Shown here: positions 1 through 5,573 of the stretch, piece by piece
How the letters are laid out: each line of letters opens with the position of its first letter
Numbering within the stretch: the first letter of the stretch is position 1
NCBI GenBank assembly: GCA_900319985.1
Contig: ONQL01000071.1
Location: 1 to 7,699, forward strand
DNA: 7,699 nt
From: an uncultured Methanobrevibacter sp.
Lineage (GTDB): Archaea; Methanobacteriota; Methanobacteria; Methanobacteriales; Methanobacteriaceae
Direction of reading: 5' to 3'
Program-made: the position numbers and the translations under genes
The notes under the pieces: generated by a model
What the model was told of the DNA's origin: nothing
The model's database searches: none
What the model saw: only the letters and a program-made list of their open reading frames with translations

Positions 1-1
1 A

Positions 2-343
2 GGCGGAGAAGCTTGTAAGATTATTAGTTATACTACTTCATCTCCAGGTAAACACGGAGCAGCAAAAGCAAGAATTGAAGCTGTAGGTGTATTCGACAAT
101 CAAAAAAGAAGTCTCGTAAAACCTGTAGACAACAAAGTAGATATTCCTATCATCGACAAAAGATTAGGTCAAGTTATTTCCATCCAAGGTGACAACGTTC
201 AATTAATGGATATGGAAAACTACGATACCATAGACTTGCCAATGCCTGAAGATTTAAAAGACGACATCGTCGAAGGTATTGAAGTTGAATACATCGTCGC
301 TTTAGGAAACATGAAAATAATGAGAACCAGAGGATCTGCTTAA
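2..343 (+). CDS. eif5A: Translation initiation factor 5A (aIF5A), 5'-truncated
   Basis: The reading frame is open from base 2 to a TAA at 341-343 (113 codons); the start codon and roughly the first 20 or so residues lie off the left edge. The visible protein has the archaeal/eukaryotic IF-5A signature: a loop TTSSPGKHGAAKARIEAVG, in which the lysine of PGKHG (residue 17 of the visible part) is the expected site of deoxyhypusine/hypusine modification, followed by the KxG-type SH3-like domain and a C-terminal OB-fold domain ending in RTRGSA. In the family, modified IF-5A binds the ribosome and relieves stalling, for example at polyproline; it is cytoplasmic. Its neighbour is agmatinase, which feeds the pathway that makes the modifying group. 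The eukaryotic STSKTGKHG loop here reads TTSSPGKHG, so the lysine two residues before PG is replaced by serine. Family assignment is very secure. Confidence 0.95.
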   Translation, partial: GGEACKIISYTTSSPGKHGAAKARIEAVGVFDNQKRSLVKPVDNKVDIPIIDKRLGQVISIQGDNVQLMDMENYDTIDLPMPEDLKDDIVEGIEVEYIVALGNMKIMRTRGSA

Positions 344-354
344 GTCCTCTGAAT

Positions 355-368
355 ATTTTCCTTTTTTT
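355..368 (+). terminator. T-tract between aIF5A and speB
   Basis: TTTTCC followed by T7 lies 12 bases after the aIF5A stop. Archaeal RNA polymerase can terminate at such non-template T runs without a hairpin. It also sits in the short speB leader, so termination is probably partial or speB has its own start. An AATATTTT at 352-359 about 20 bases before the speB ATG could be a weak TATA box for a leaderless transcript. No Shine-Dalgarno sequence is visible before speB. Confidence 0.4.
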
Positions 369-377
369 AGATAAATC

Positions 378-1244
378 ATGCTTTTAAATACATACGAACC
401 GTGGAAATTCGCATTTTCATCTGAAAATGAGGATATCAAAAAAGATTCATTTGGGATAATCGGAGTTCCCTTTGACAGCACTACTTCTTATCACTCCGGT
501 ACACGTTTAGGACCAATTGTTGTAAGAGAAGCTTCATTTGGTTTTGAAAAATACAATACTGTTTTTAACAAGGATTTGACAGCTACCTTTTATGATTTCG
601 GTGACGTCAATGTCGTTCCGGGCAACTGCGAGGCAACATCTCGGATTGTCGAGGACAGCGTAAACGAACTTCTTGATTTGGAAGTAAAACCGATAATCAT
701 CGGAGGAGAGCATTCAGCATCCATAGGTGCTATCAAGGCATTGTGCGAAAGATGTCCAAAACTGACCGTAATCCACCTTGACGCCCACAGGGACCTTGCC
801 TTTGAGTTCATAGGCGAGAAATACTCTCATGCAACCGTAATGAGACGGGCCCACGAGGCGGGAGCGAACCTTGTCCAGATTGGAATAAGGTCATCATCCC
901 TTGAAGAGGAGGAGTTCGTAAAGTCAACATACAATATCCAGACATTCAAAAACAGGGATGCCCACAAGCACATGGACGCAATCAAATACTATCTCACAAA
1001 CATCGACGGACCGATATATATTTCAGTGGATATGGATGTCATGGACCCTGCCGTTGCTCCTGATGTTGGAAATCCGACACCTGGAGGATTGCTAGTTCAT
1101 GAGATGGAATCAATTCTCAAGACTCTCGCCCACAAAAACATTGTCGGGCTTGATGTTGTGGAAACCGCAAGCGACAGGCTTGGAAATGTCACTGCAGTTG
1201 TAGCCTCCAAGATAATCTATGATTTTCTAACCCTGGTGGAATAA
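378..1244 (+). CDS. speB: Agmatinase (agmatine ureohydrolase)
   Basis: This 288-residue protein belongs to the arginase/agmatinase ureohydrolase family, and its length is normal for that family. The binuclear manganese site is complete: GGEHS at 109-113 (H112), DAHRD at 135-139 (D135, H137, D139) and SVDMDVMDP at 216-224 (D218, D220). The substrate-side YSHATVMRRA segment at 149-158 (H151) and the PTPGG turn at 233-237 also match. The reaction is agmatine + water to putrescine + urea, in the cytoplasm. In archaea this follows pyruvoyl arginine decarboxylase and precedes spermidine synthesis. The gene lies 34 bases after the aIF5A gene; spermidine is the aminobutyl donor for hypusine, so the pairing makes biological sense. 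The ATG at 378 is chosen because the N-terminus MLLNTYEPWKFAF reads as a normal start, although no ribosome binding site precedes it. A guanidinobutyrase or other ureohydrolase specificity cannot be excluded, but agmatinase is much the likeliest. Confidence 0.93.
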   Translation: MLLNTYEPWKFAFSSENEDIKKDSFGIIGVPFDSTTSYHSGTRLGPIVVREASFGFEKYNTVFNKDLTATFYDFGDVNVVPGNCEATSRIVEDSVNELLDLEVKPIIIGGEHSASIGAIKALCERCPKLTVIHLDAHRDLAFEFIGEKYSHATVMRRAHEAGANLVQIGIRSSSLEEEEFVKSTYNIQTFKNRDAHKHMDAIKYYLTNIDGPIYISVDMDVMDPAVAPDVGNPTPGGLLVHEMESILKTLAHKNIVGLDVVETASDRLGNVTAVVASKIIYDFLTLVE

Positions 1245-1276
1245 TTATTTAACCTTATTTTTACATATCATAATCC

Positions 1277-2098
1277 ATGAGAGTTAGCGCGGCTATATTA
1301 ATCGAAACAATTTTTCTTTTGATTGCATTTTCAATCTATTATTTTACAGGAAACGTATTTTACATATATAATTTTGCATTTATCGGAACTTCAGTGGCCG
1401 TTGGTGTACTTTTGACTCAAAACGGCCATAAGTTCGGTCGAAATATCATAATGCTTGCCGTCGGGTCATATCTTTTGATATATGTCGGAATATTTGGCGG
1501 GGAAAATCTCCTGCTTTCAGGATTCTGGTATTATCTCTTTTTGGGAGTGTTTGAAGCGGCTGTGATTCACTATCTTATAGCCAAAATTGCAGGACCTGTC
1601 ATATTCGGTCGTGGATGGTGCGGATATGCCTGCTGGATTGCAATGGTGCTGGATCTGCTTCCGTATAAGGTTCCGACTAATGACAGAAAGGACTGGGGAT
1701 ATGTGAGGTATGTGCTTTTTGTGGTCATTTTCGCTTTCGTCTCAGCGCTTTTCATATTCAAGGTAAATCGCCTGGACATGATCATGTTTTACATATTCAT
1801 AGTCGGTAATGCCGTTTATTACATTTTGGGAATATTGCTTGCATATAAGCTGCATGACAACCGTGCATTCTGCAAATATGTCTGTCCGATAACCGTATTT
1901 TTAAAGATTTCAAGCTATTTTTCAATTTTGAGGGTAAAGGTCAACCAGGACAAATGCATTGAATGCGGAAAGTGTATGAAAATATGTCCTATGGATGTTG
2001 AAATTCTCAATGATTCCAGAAAAAGAAAAAATGGGACTGAATGTATTTTATGTCTTAATTGCGCTAAGGACTGTCCGAAAAATGCGATAAAAATATGA
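1277..2098 (+). CDS. NapH-like membrane protein with two [4Fe-4S] clusters
   Basis: This 273-residue protein combines about six hydrophobic membrane segments (roughly residues 5-23, 27-46, 55-73, 79-105, 142-161, 168-190) with a C-terminal two-cluster ferredoxin domain. The ferredoxin cysteines are C227, C230, C233, C237 (CIECGKCMKICP) and C256, C259, C262, C266 (CILCLNCAKDCP). Two further CxxxC motifs at membrane edges, GRGWCGYACW (C115, C119) and FCKYVCPI (C199, C203), are typical of the NapH/NosR/CcoG-like family. The first of them has lost the proline that usually follows its second cysteine. In that family the proteins pass electrons between the quinone pool or ferredoxin and a partner; the partner here is unknown, and methanogens of this group lack quinones, so a ferredoxin-linked role is inferred. 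The gene starts 32 bases after speB; TAATTATTTAA at 1242-1252, about 30 bases before the ATG, could drive a leaderless transcript. The domain call is firm, the function is open. Confidence 0.82.
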   Translation: MRVSAAILIETIFLLIAFSIYYFTGNVFYIYNFAFIGTSVAVGVLLTQNGHKFGRNIIMLAVGSYLLIYVGIFGGENLLLSGFWYYLFLGVFEAAVIHYLIAKIAGPVIFGRGWCGYACWIAMVLDLLPYKVPTNDRKDWGYVRYVLFVVIFAFVSALFIFKVNRLDMIMFYIFIVGNAVYYILGILLAYKLHDNRAFCKYVCPITVFLKISSYFSILRVKVNQDKCIECGKCMKICPMDVEILNDSRKRKNGTECILCLNCAKDCPKNAIKI

Positions 2099-2140
2099 TT
2101 AATGGTCAGGTGATTTTAGATAATATTATTACTTTCATTG

Positions 2141-2182
2141 ATATAAATTATACATTATATAAGTTCATGTTTTTCAAAGAGG
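2141..2182 (+). promoter_or_regulatory. Promoter and ribosome binding site of the purine permease gene
   Basis: An archaeal TATA box candidate, ATATAAATTA, occupies 2141-2150. Starting about 25 bases downstream would give a leader of roughly 20 bases that includes the Shine-Dalgarno site AGAGG at 2178-2182, six bases before the ATG at 2189. A second AT-rich box, ATTATATAA at 2154-2162, would place the start after the Shine-Dalgarno site, so it fits less well. Confidence 0.5.
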
Positions 2183-2188
2183 ATTTGT

Positions 2189-3526
2189 ATGTTCGATAGT
2201 TTTTTCAAATTTGACGAAAATGGAACGGATTACAAGACTGAAATAATTGCAGGGATTACCACATTTCTTGCAATGGCTTACATTTTAGGTGTAAATCCAT
2301 CTATGTTGGTCGAAGGTGGAATGCCTGCTACTGCGGTATTTTTTTCAACTGCAATCGCATCAGGTATTGCATGCATAATCATGGGGCTTGTTGCCAAATT
2401 CCCGGTTGGGCTAGCTCCGGGTATGGGACTGAACGCTCTTTTTACATACACAATCATATTGGAAATGGGAAGCTCCTGGGAAGCGGCACTTGCCGCAGTA
2501 TTTATTTCATCAATAATATTTCTAATCATTACCGTCTCCGGTTTGAGGGAAGCTATTTTAAACGTTATTCCGATTGATTTGAAATTGGGTATTGGTGCAG
2601 GTATCGGATTTTTCCTGGCATTTCTTGGATTTAAGGGTGCTGGAATTGTTGTAAGCGACTCATCAACTTTAGTTGCAATGGGCAATCTGCTTGCTCCTTC
2701 TACAATTTTGGCTTTGATAGGTATGTTGATAACATTGGTTTTCCATATTAAAAAGATACCTGCAGCGGTATTTTTCGGTATGTTAATCACTGCAGTGCTG
2801 GGGGTCATATTCAGTTTTTTAGGATTTGGAACTGGAAATCCGTTAATGCCGTCAATTCCGGCTCAAGTTATATCTGTCAATTTTGATATGAGCCTCTTTG
2901 GAGGATTTTTGCGAGGATTCGGACAGCTGTTCTCGAATATTCCTAACCTCTTTATGATGGTGTTCTCGCTGCTTTTTGTTACATTTTTTGATACCACCGG
3001 AACTTTAATGTCATTAGGAAGGCAATGCGGATTCATTGATGAGGAAGGTCAGGCTGTGGGAATCGAAAATGCATTTTTAAGTGATGCTGTAGGTGGAATA
3101 GTAGGTTCCATATGTGGTACAAGTACAGTAACTGCTTTTGTTGAAAGTGCTACAGGCATAGGTATGGGTGCTAAAACTGGTTTGGCAGCTATTGTAACTG
3201 GTATATTGTTTTTACTTTCAGTATTTATCGCTCCACTCATATTGTCATTGTTTACTCCTTCTGTAACTGCTGCTGCTTTGGTTATTGTTGGTTTCTTGAT
3301 GATGGCTCAATTGGATGATGTACACTGGGGCAATCAGGTAATTGCAGCATCTGTTTTCATGACAATTATTATGATGATTCTTTCATACTCCATTTCCCTT
3401 GGAATTGCATGGGGATTTCTGGCTTATTTCGTCGGATCCATTGCTGAAGGTAGGTACAAGGAAATCGGTTGGGAAATGTATGTGCTGGTAATTGTATTTC
3501 TAGTTTATCTGTTTTTCGGGCTTTAA
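2189..3526 (+). CDS. NCS2-family purine permease (AzgA/PbuG-like, COG2252)
   Basis: This 445-residue polytopic protein is hydrophobic throughout, with the length expected for the AzgA-like branch of the nucleobase-cation symporter-2 family. It opens with an N-terminal amphipathic segment (MFDSFFKFDENGTDYKTE). Diagnostic stretches are FLAMAYILGVNPSML (26-40), APGMGLNA (76-83), FFDTTGTLMSLGRQ (266-279, D268) and GTSTVTAFVESATGIG (310-325, E319); the last two line the substrate site in NCS2 transporters. Characterised members bring adenine, guanine or hypoxanthine into the cell with protons; the exact base carried here cannot be read from the sequence. The start is supported by AGAGG at 2178-2182. 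It appears to be transcribed alone: its own TATA box lies upstream and a T-rich terminator follows. No purine riboswitch-like structure was noticed in the 90-base leader region. Confidence 0.9.
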   Translation: MFDSFFKFDENGTDYKTEIIAGITTFLAMAYILGVNPSMLVEGGMPATAVFFSTAIASGIACIIMGLVAKFPVGLAPGMGLNALFTYTIILEMGSSWEAALAAVFISSIIFLIITVSGLREAILNVIPIDLKLGIGAGIGFFLAFLGFKGAGIVVSDSSTLVAMGNLLAPSTILALIGMLITLVFHIKKIPAAVFFGMLITAVLGVIFSFLGFGTGNPLMPSIPAQVISVNFDMSLFGGFLRGFGQLFSNIPNLFMMVFSLLFVTFFDTTGTLMSLGRQCGFIDEEGQAVGIENAFLSDAVGGIVGSICGTSTVTAFVESATGIGMGAKTGLAAIVTGILFLLSVFIAPLILSLFTPSVTAAALVIVGFLMMAQLDDVHWGNQVIAASVFMTIIMMILSYSISLGIAWGFLAYFVGSIAEGRYKEIGWEMYVLVIVFLVYLFFGL

Positions 3527-3580
3527 ACTTTAATGCTGTGGAATCTGTATCGTTTGCCTACATTATTGTGTAGTTTGTCA

Positions 3581-3599
3581 TTTTTAAAATTATTTTTTT
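3581..3599 (+). terminator. T-rich terminator after the permease gene
   Basis: T5 followed by AAAATTA and T7 lies 55-73 bases after the permease stop and just before the next TATA box. No hairpin is needed for archaeal termination at such tracts, and none is obvious here. Confidence 0.45.
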
Positions 3600-3616
3600 A
3601 ACTATTTATACTATTT

Positions 3617-3659
3617 TTTATATATTTTAGTATATTGGTATGAACAACTTGTGTAGGTG
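3617..3659 (+). promoter_or_regulatory. Promoter and ribosome binding site of the four-gene operon
   Basis: TTTATATATTTT at 3617-3628 is a close match to the archaeal TATA box. A start about 25 bases downstream (near 3645-3650) would leave a short leader carrying AGGTG at 3655-3659, five bases before the ATG at 3665. No comparable promoter is seen inside the operon, so this is likely the only one. Confidence 0.65.
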
Positions 3660-3664
3660 TATTC

Positions 3665-4213
3665 ATGACAACTGATAAGGAATATGTCGAAAGACTTGAA
3701 AAAATTATTGACAGGCAGGATGCCTTGTTGTCTCAGTTGGACGCTAAGTTTAATCAGCAGGATTCATTAAACGAGGCCATTATAAAGCAGAATAACTTTT
3801 TAAAGGAAGATATTCAAAAGCATAAAAATCTGACCAGGGACATGAATAAGACGGTCACTCAACAGAAAAATGTAGTGGCCAAACTCAAAAAGGAACTTGA
3901 AGATCAGCTTAAGATTCAACAGGATTTGCATAAGGAGTACGGTGAAGTCATCAAACAGCTGACCGATGACCTTGAAGAGGAACAAAATAAAAATGAAGCT
4001 TTGACAAAGCAAAACAAAGAGTTGGAATCTGAAGTCGAAAGACTGAATGCCGATTTGACTAAAGTTAAAAATACCCTAGACAATGTGCAATCCACTATTG
4101 ACAGCGATTCCACTTCACTAAAAGACAGGGTGATTGATTCAAAATGCCCTAACTGTGGTGCTGAAGTTCACGAAGGTTTTGCATTCTGTGATTCCTGCGG
4201 CACAAAATTGTAA
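3665..4213 (+). CDS. Coiled-coil protein with C-terminal zinc ribbon
   Basis: I do not recognise this 182-residue protein as a named family. Residues about 5-145 are almost continuous coiled coil: rich in K, E, Q, N and D with leucine or isoleucine at heptad spacing and no proline. A short linker (about 146-158, SDSTSLKDRVIDS) leads to a C-terminal zinc ribbon with C161, C164, C175 and C178 (CPNCG and FCDSCGTKL). No signal peptide or membrane segment is visible, so it should be cytoplasmic, probably as a rod-like dimer or oligomer with the metal-binding head at one end. It is the first gene of a four-gene operon, and its ribbon resembles the three ribbons of the last gene, which suggests that the two proteins share a partner or contact each other. 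The start is set by AGGTG at 3655-3659. Such zinc ribbons may bind protein or nucleic acid; nothing here decides which. Confidence 0.85.
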   Translation: MTTDKEYVERLEKIIDRQDALLSQLDAKFNQQDSLNEAIIKQNNFLKEDIQKHKNLTRDMNKTVTQQKNVVAKLKKELEDQLKIQQDLHKEYGEVIKQLTDDLEEEQNKNEALTKQNKELESEVERLNADLTKVKNTLDNVQSTIDSDSTSLKDRVIDSKCPNCGAEVHEGFAFCDSCGTKL

Positions 4214-4214
4214 T

Positions 4215-4219
4215 GGTGG
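4215..4219 (+). promoter_or_regulatory. Ribosome binding site that decides the start at 4225
   Basis: GGTGG lies five bases before the ATG at 4225. The upstream in-frame ATG at 4213, which overlaps the previous stop as TAATG, has no such site before it, so the second ATG is preferred. Confidence 0.5.
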
Positions 4220-4224
4220 TTTCA

Positions 4225-4749
4225 ATGGGGTTTTTTAACAATATTAAAAATATTAAAGACCATGTAATAGAATATGAAACCATTCAAAACATCGACCAGC
4301 TTCAGGTAGTATTCGATACAATCGATGACCAGGCTGAAAAGGAAAAGGAAAAAAAGAAAGAGGAGATGAAACACTTTGAAAGTTTATCTCCCGATGAAAA
4401 AATTGAATATAAGCGAGTTCAGAGAAGAAACAAAAACCTGAAGAGATTGGGATTGTACGGTTTGACAGTTGCAGGAATGGCAACAGGCGTTGGAGTTCCG
4501 GTTTTGATGGCTGCCAACATAGGTACAATTCTCTCCGATGACAATCTGACTTTTGATCAGGAAAGGCATGATGCCAAACTCGCAAAATTAAATAAAAACG
4601 GCAAAATCCCAAATCAACAATCTTCTAAAAAACCACGGGAATACTTCAGTATTGGTTATGATAAGAAAGGCTTGCCGCGCGTTTCAACATTGGTTGATAG
4701 GGATCCGTATAATTTGAATGAAAGATATTATGAACTTATGAGGGAATAG
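4225..4749 (+). CDS. Charged protein with one glycine-rich hydrophobic segment, unknown function
   Basis: From the preferred start this is 174 residues (MGFFNNIKNIKDH...); from the overlapping ATG at 4213 it would be 178. I do not recognise the family. The N-terminal half is charged and probably helical, with a KEKEKKKEE run at about 40-48 and a basic patch (KRVQRRNKNLKR) at about 63-74. Directly after it comes the only hydrophobic stretch, residues about 76-103, rich in small residues (GLYGLTVAGMATGVGVPVLMAANIGTI). It is long enough for one membrane pass or a hairpin inserted from the cytoplasm; the basic patch before it suggests the N-terminus stays inside. The C-terminal 70 residues are polar and end in a tyrosine-rich tail (NERYYELMRE). 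It follows the coiled-coil gene by 11 bases and precedes the repeat gene by 7, so co-translation is likely. If membrane-bound it may anchor the otherwise soluble operon products; that is inference. Confidence 0.75.
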   Translation: MGFFNNIKNIKDHVIEYETIQNIDQLQVVFDTIDDQAEKEKEKKKEEMKHFESLSPDEKIEYKRVQRRNKNLKRLGLYGLTVAGMATGVGVPVLMAANIGTILSDDNLTFDQERHDAKLAKLNKNGKIPNQQSSKKPREYFSIGYDKKGLPRVSTLVDRDPYNLNERYYELMRE

Positions 4750-4756
4750 TGATAAA

Positions 4757-5551
4757 ATGGCAGATGAAAAAAATGTAGACTTGGATGGTGACGGTTACAA
4801 GGAAAGCGTTGTATCAGACCAAAGTGGTGACGGTCATTACGATACTGTAGTCAGTGACACTGACGGCGATGGGACCTACGATACCGTTGCTATGGATACC
4901 ACAGGAGACGGAAATGTCGACACTGTTGGAGTGGATTCAACCGGAGATGGGAATGTAGATACTGTTGTTGCCGATACTTCCGGCGATGGCTATGCAGATA
5001 CCGTTGTTGTCGACACCGATGGGGATGGCGAATTTGATTATGTGGAAGCGGATACCGACGGTGACGGCTATGCGGATTTTGCAGCTGCCGATACCACTGG
5101 TGACGGCAATGCAGATGCATTTGCATATGATACCAATGGCGACGGATACTATGATTCAGTTGAATATGATACCACAGGTGACGGGAATGTAGATTATGGA
5201 GTCTATGACACTGATGGTGACGGTTATGCAGATTTTGAAGCCGCCGATACTACTGGTGACGGAAACTTCGATACATTTGCAGCTGATACCAACGGGGACG
5301 GCTATGTTGATTTTGTTGCTAAAGACACTGACGGTGATGGAAACATCGATGTAGGTGCTGCAGATACAGACCACGATGGCTATGCGGATACCTATGGTGC
5401 GGATACCAACGGCGATGGAAATCCCGACACCTTTGGATTTGATGATGATGAGGATGGTGAAATCGACGTCTATGGTGTTGATGAAGACGGTGACGGCGAA
5501 ATTGACTATTACACAGATGATGTCGATGATGATGTATTCGATGATTTATAA
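4757..5551 (+). CDS. Tandem DxDGDGxxD calcium-loop-like repeat protein
   Basis: This 264-residue protein is almost nothing but repeats: seven residues (MADEKNV), then 19 perfectly in-register 13-residue units (8-254), then an acidic tail DVDDDVFDDL. The unit consensus is D-T-[DTN]-G-D-G-x-x-D-x-x-x-x. Asp at positions 1, 5 and 9, with Asp, Asn, Ser or Thr at 3, matches the first nine positions of an EF-hand or dockerin calcium loop. Only units 7 and 10 have Glu at position 12, the bidentate ligand of true EF-hands, and there are no flanking helices. The fold is thus more like a calcium-bound solenoid or thrombospondin type-3 wire than classical EF-hands. No signal peptide, membrane segment or cysteine is seen, so it appears cytoplasmic, whereas such repeats are usually extracellular. 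It is extremely acidic. GTGAT at 4749-4753, overlapping the preceding stop, is the likely ribosome binding site. Calcium binding is inferred from the motif. Confidence 0.85.
   Translation: MADEKNVDLDGDGYKESVVSDQSGDGHYDTVVSDTDGDGTYDTVAMDTTGDGNVDTVGVDSTGDGNVDTVVADTSGDGYADTVVVDTDGDGEFDYVEADTDGDGYADFAAADTTGDGNADAFAYDTNGDGYYDSVEYDTTGDGNVDYGVYDTDGDGYADFEAADTTGDGNFDTFAADTNGDGYVDFVAKDTDGDGNIDVGAADTDHDGYADTYGADTNGDGNPDTFGFDDDEDGEIDVYGVDEDGDGEIDYYTDDVDDDVFDDL
4778..5518 (+). repeat. 39-bp tandem repeat array, 19 units
   Basis: The array encodes the 13-residue units of the gene it lies in, with no insertion or deletion across 741 bases. Unit n begins at 4778 + 39(n-1). DNA identity between units is loose at third codon positions (GGTGACGG, GGCGATGG, GGAGACGG all occur), so the array is old or selected at the protein level and not freshly expanded. 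Units 8-11 (5051-5206) and 12-15 (5207-5362) are related as a block. Confidence 0.92.
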
Positions 5552-5563
5552 TCTGTGACCTGT

Positions 5564-5568
5564 GAGGT
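5564..5568 (+). promoter_or_regulatory. Ribosome binding site that decides the start at 5574
   Basis: GAGGT lies five bases before the ATG at 5574. The in-frame GTG at 5562 would place this site inside the gene, so the ATG is preferred. Confidence 0.6.
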
Positions 5569-5573
5569 TCAAG

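Noticed and set aside
2108..2114. AGGTGAT, a perfect Shine-Dalgarno-like site after the Fe-S gene
   Set aside because: No start codon with an open frame follows at usable distance, so no small gene is supported.
2099..2188. Possible purine riboswitch before the permease gene
   Set aside because: The spacer is AT-rich with no long paired stem or conserved purine-aptamer core, and a TATA box and short leader explain it.
2278..2808. 176-residue open frame on the minus strand inside the permease gene
   Set aside because: It is antisense to a strongly conserved transporter, lacks a ribosome binding site and has a low-complexity shadow composition.
4253..4612. 119-residue open frame on the minus strand opposite the second operon gene
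   Set aside because: The plus-strand frame is in an operon with tight spacing and a ribosome binding site; the antisense product has no recognisable features.
4965..5192. Methionine-rich open frame in another plus frame of the repeat gene
   Set aside because: It is a by-product of the 39-bp repeat; the main frame has the calcium-loop motif in perfect register.
4778..5518. The 39-bp periodic DNA as a possible CRISPR array
   Set aside because: There are no unique spacers; the periodicity is wholly explained by coding 13-residue units.
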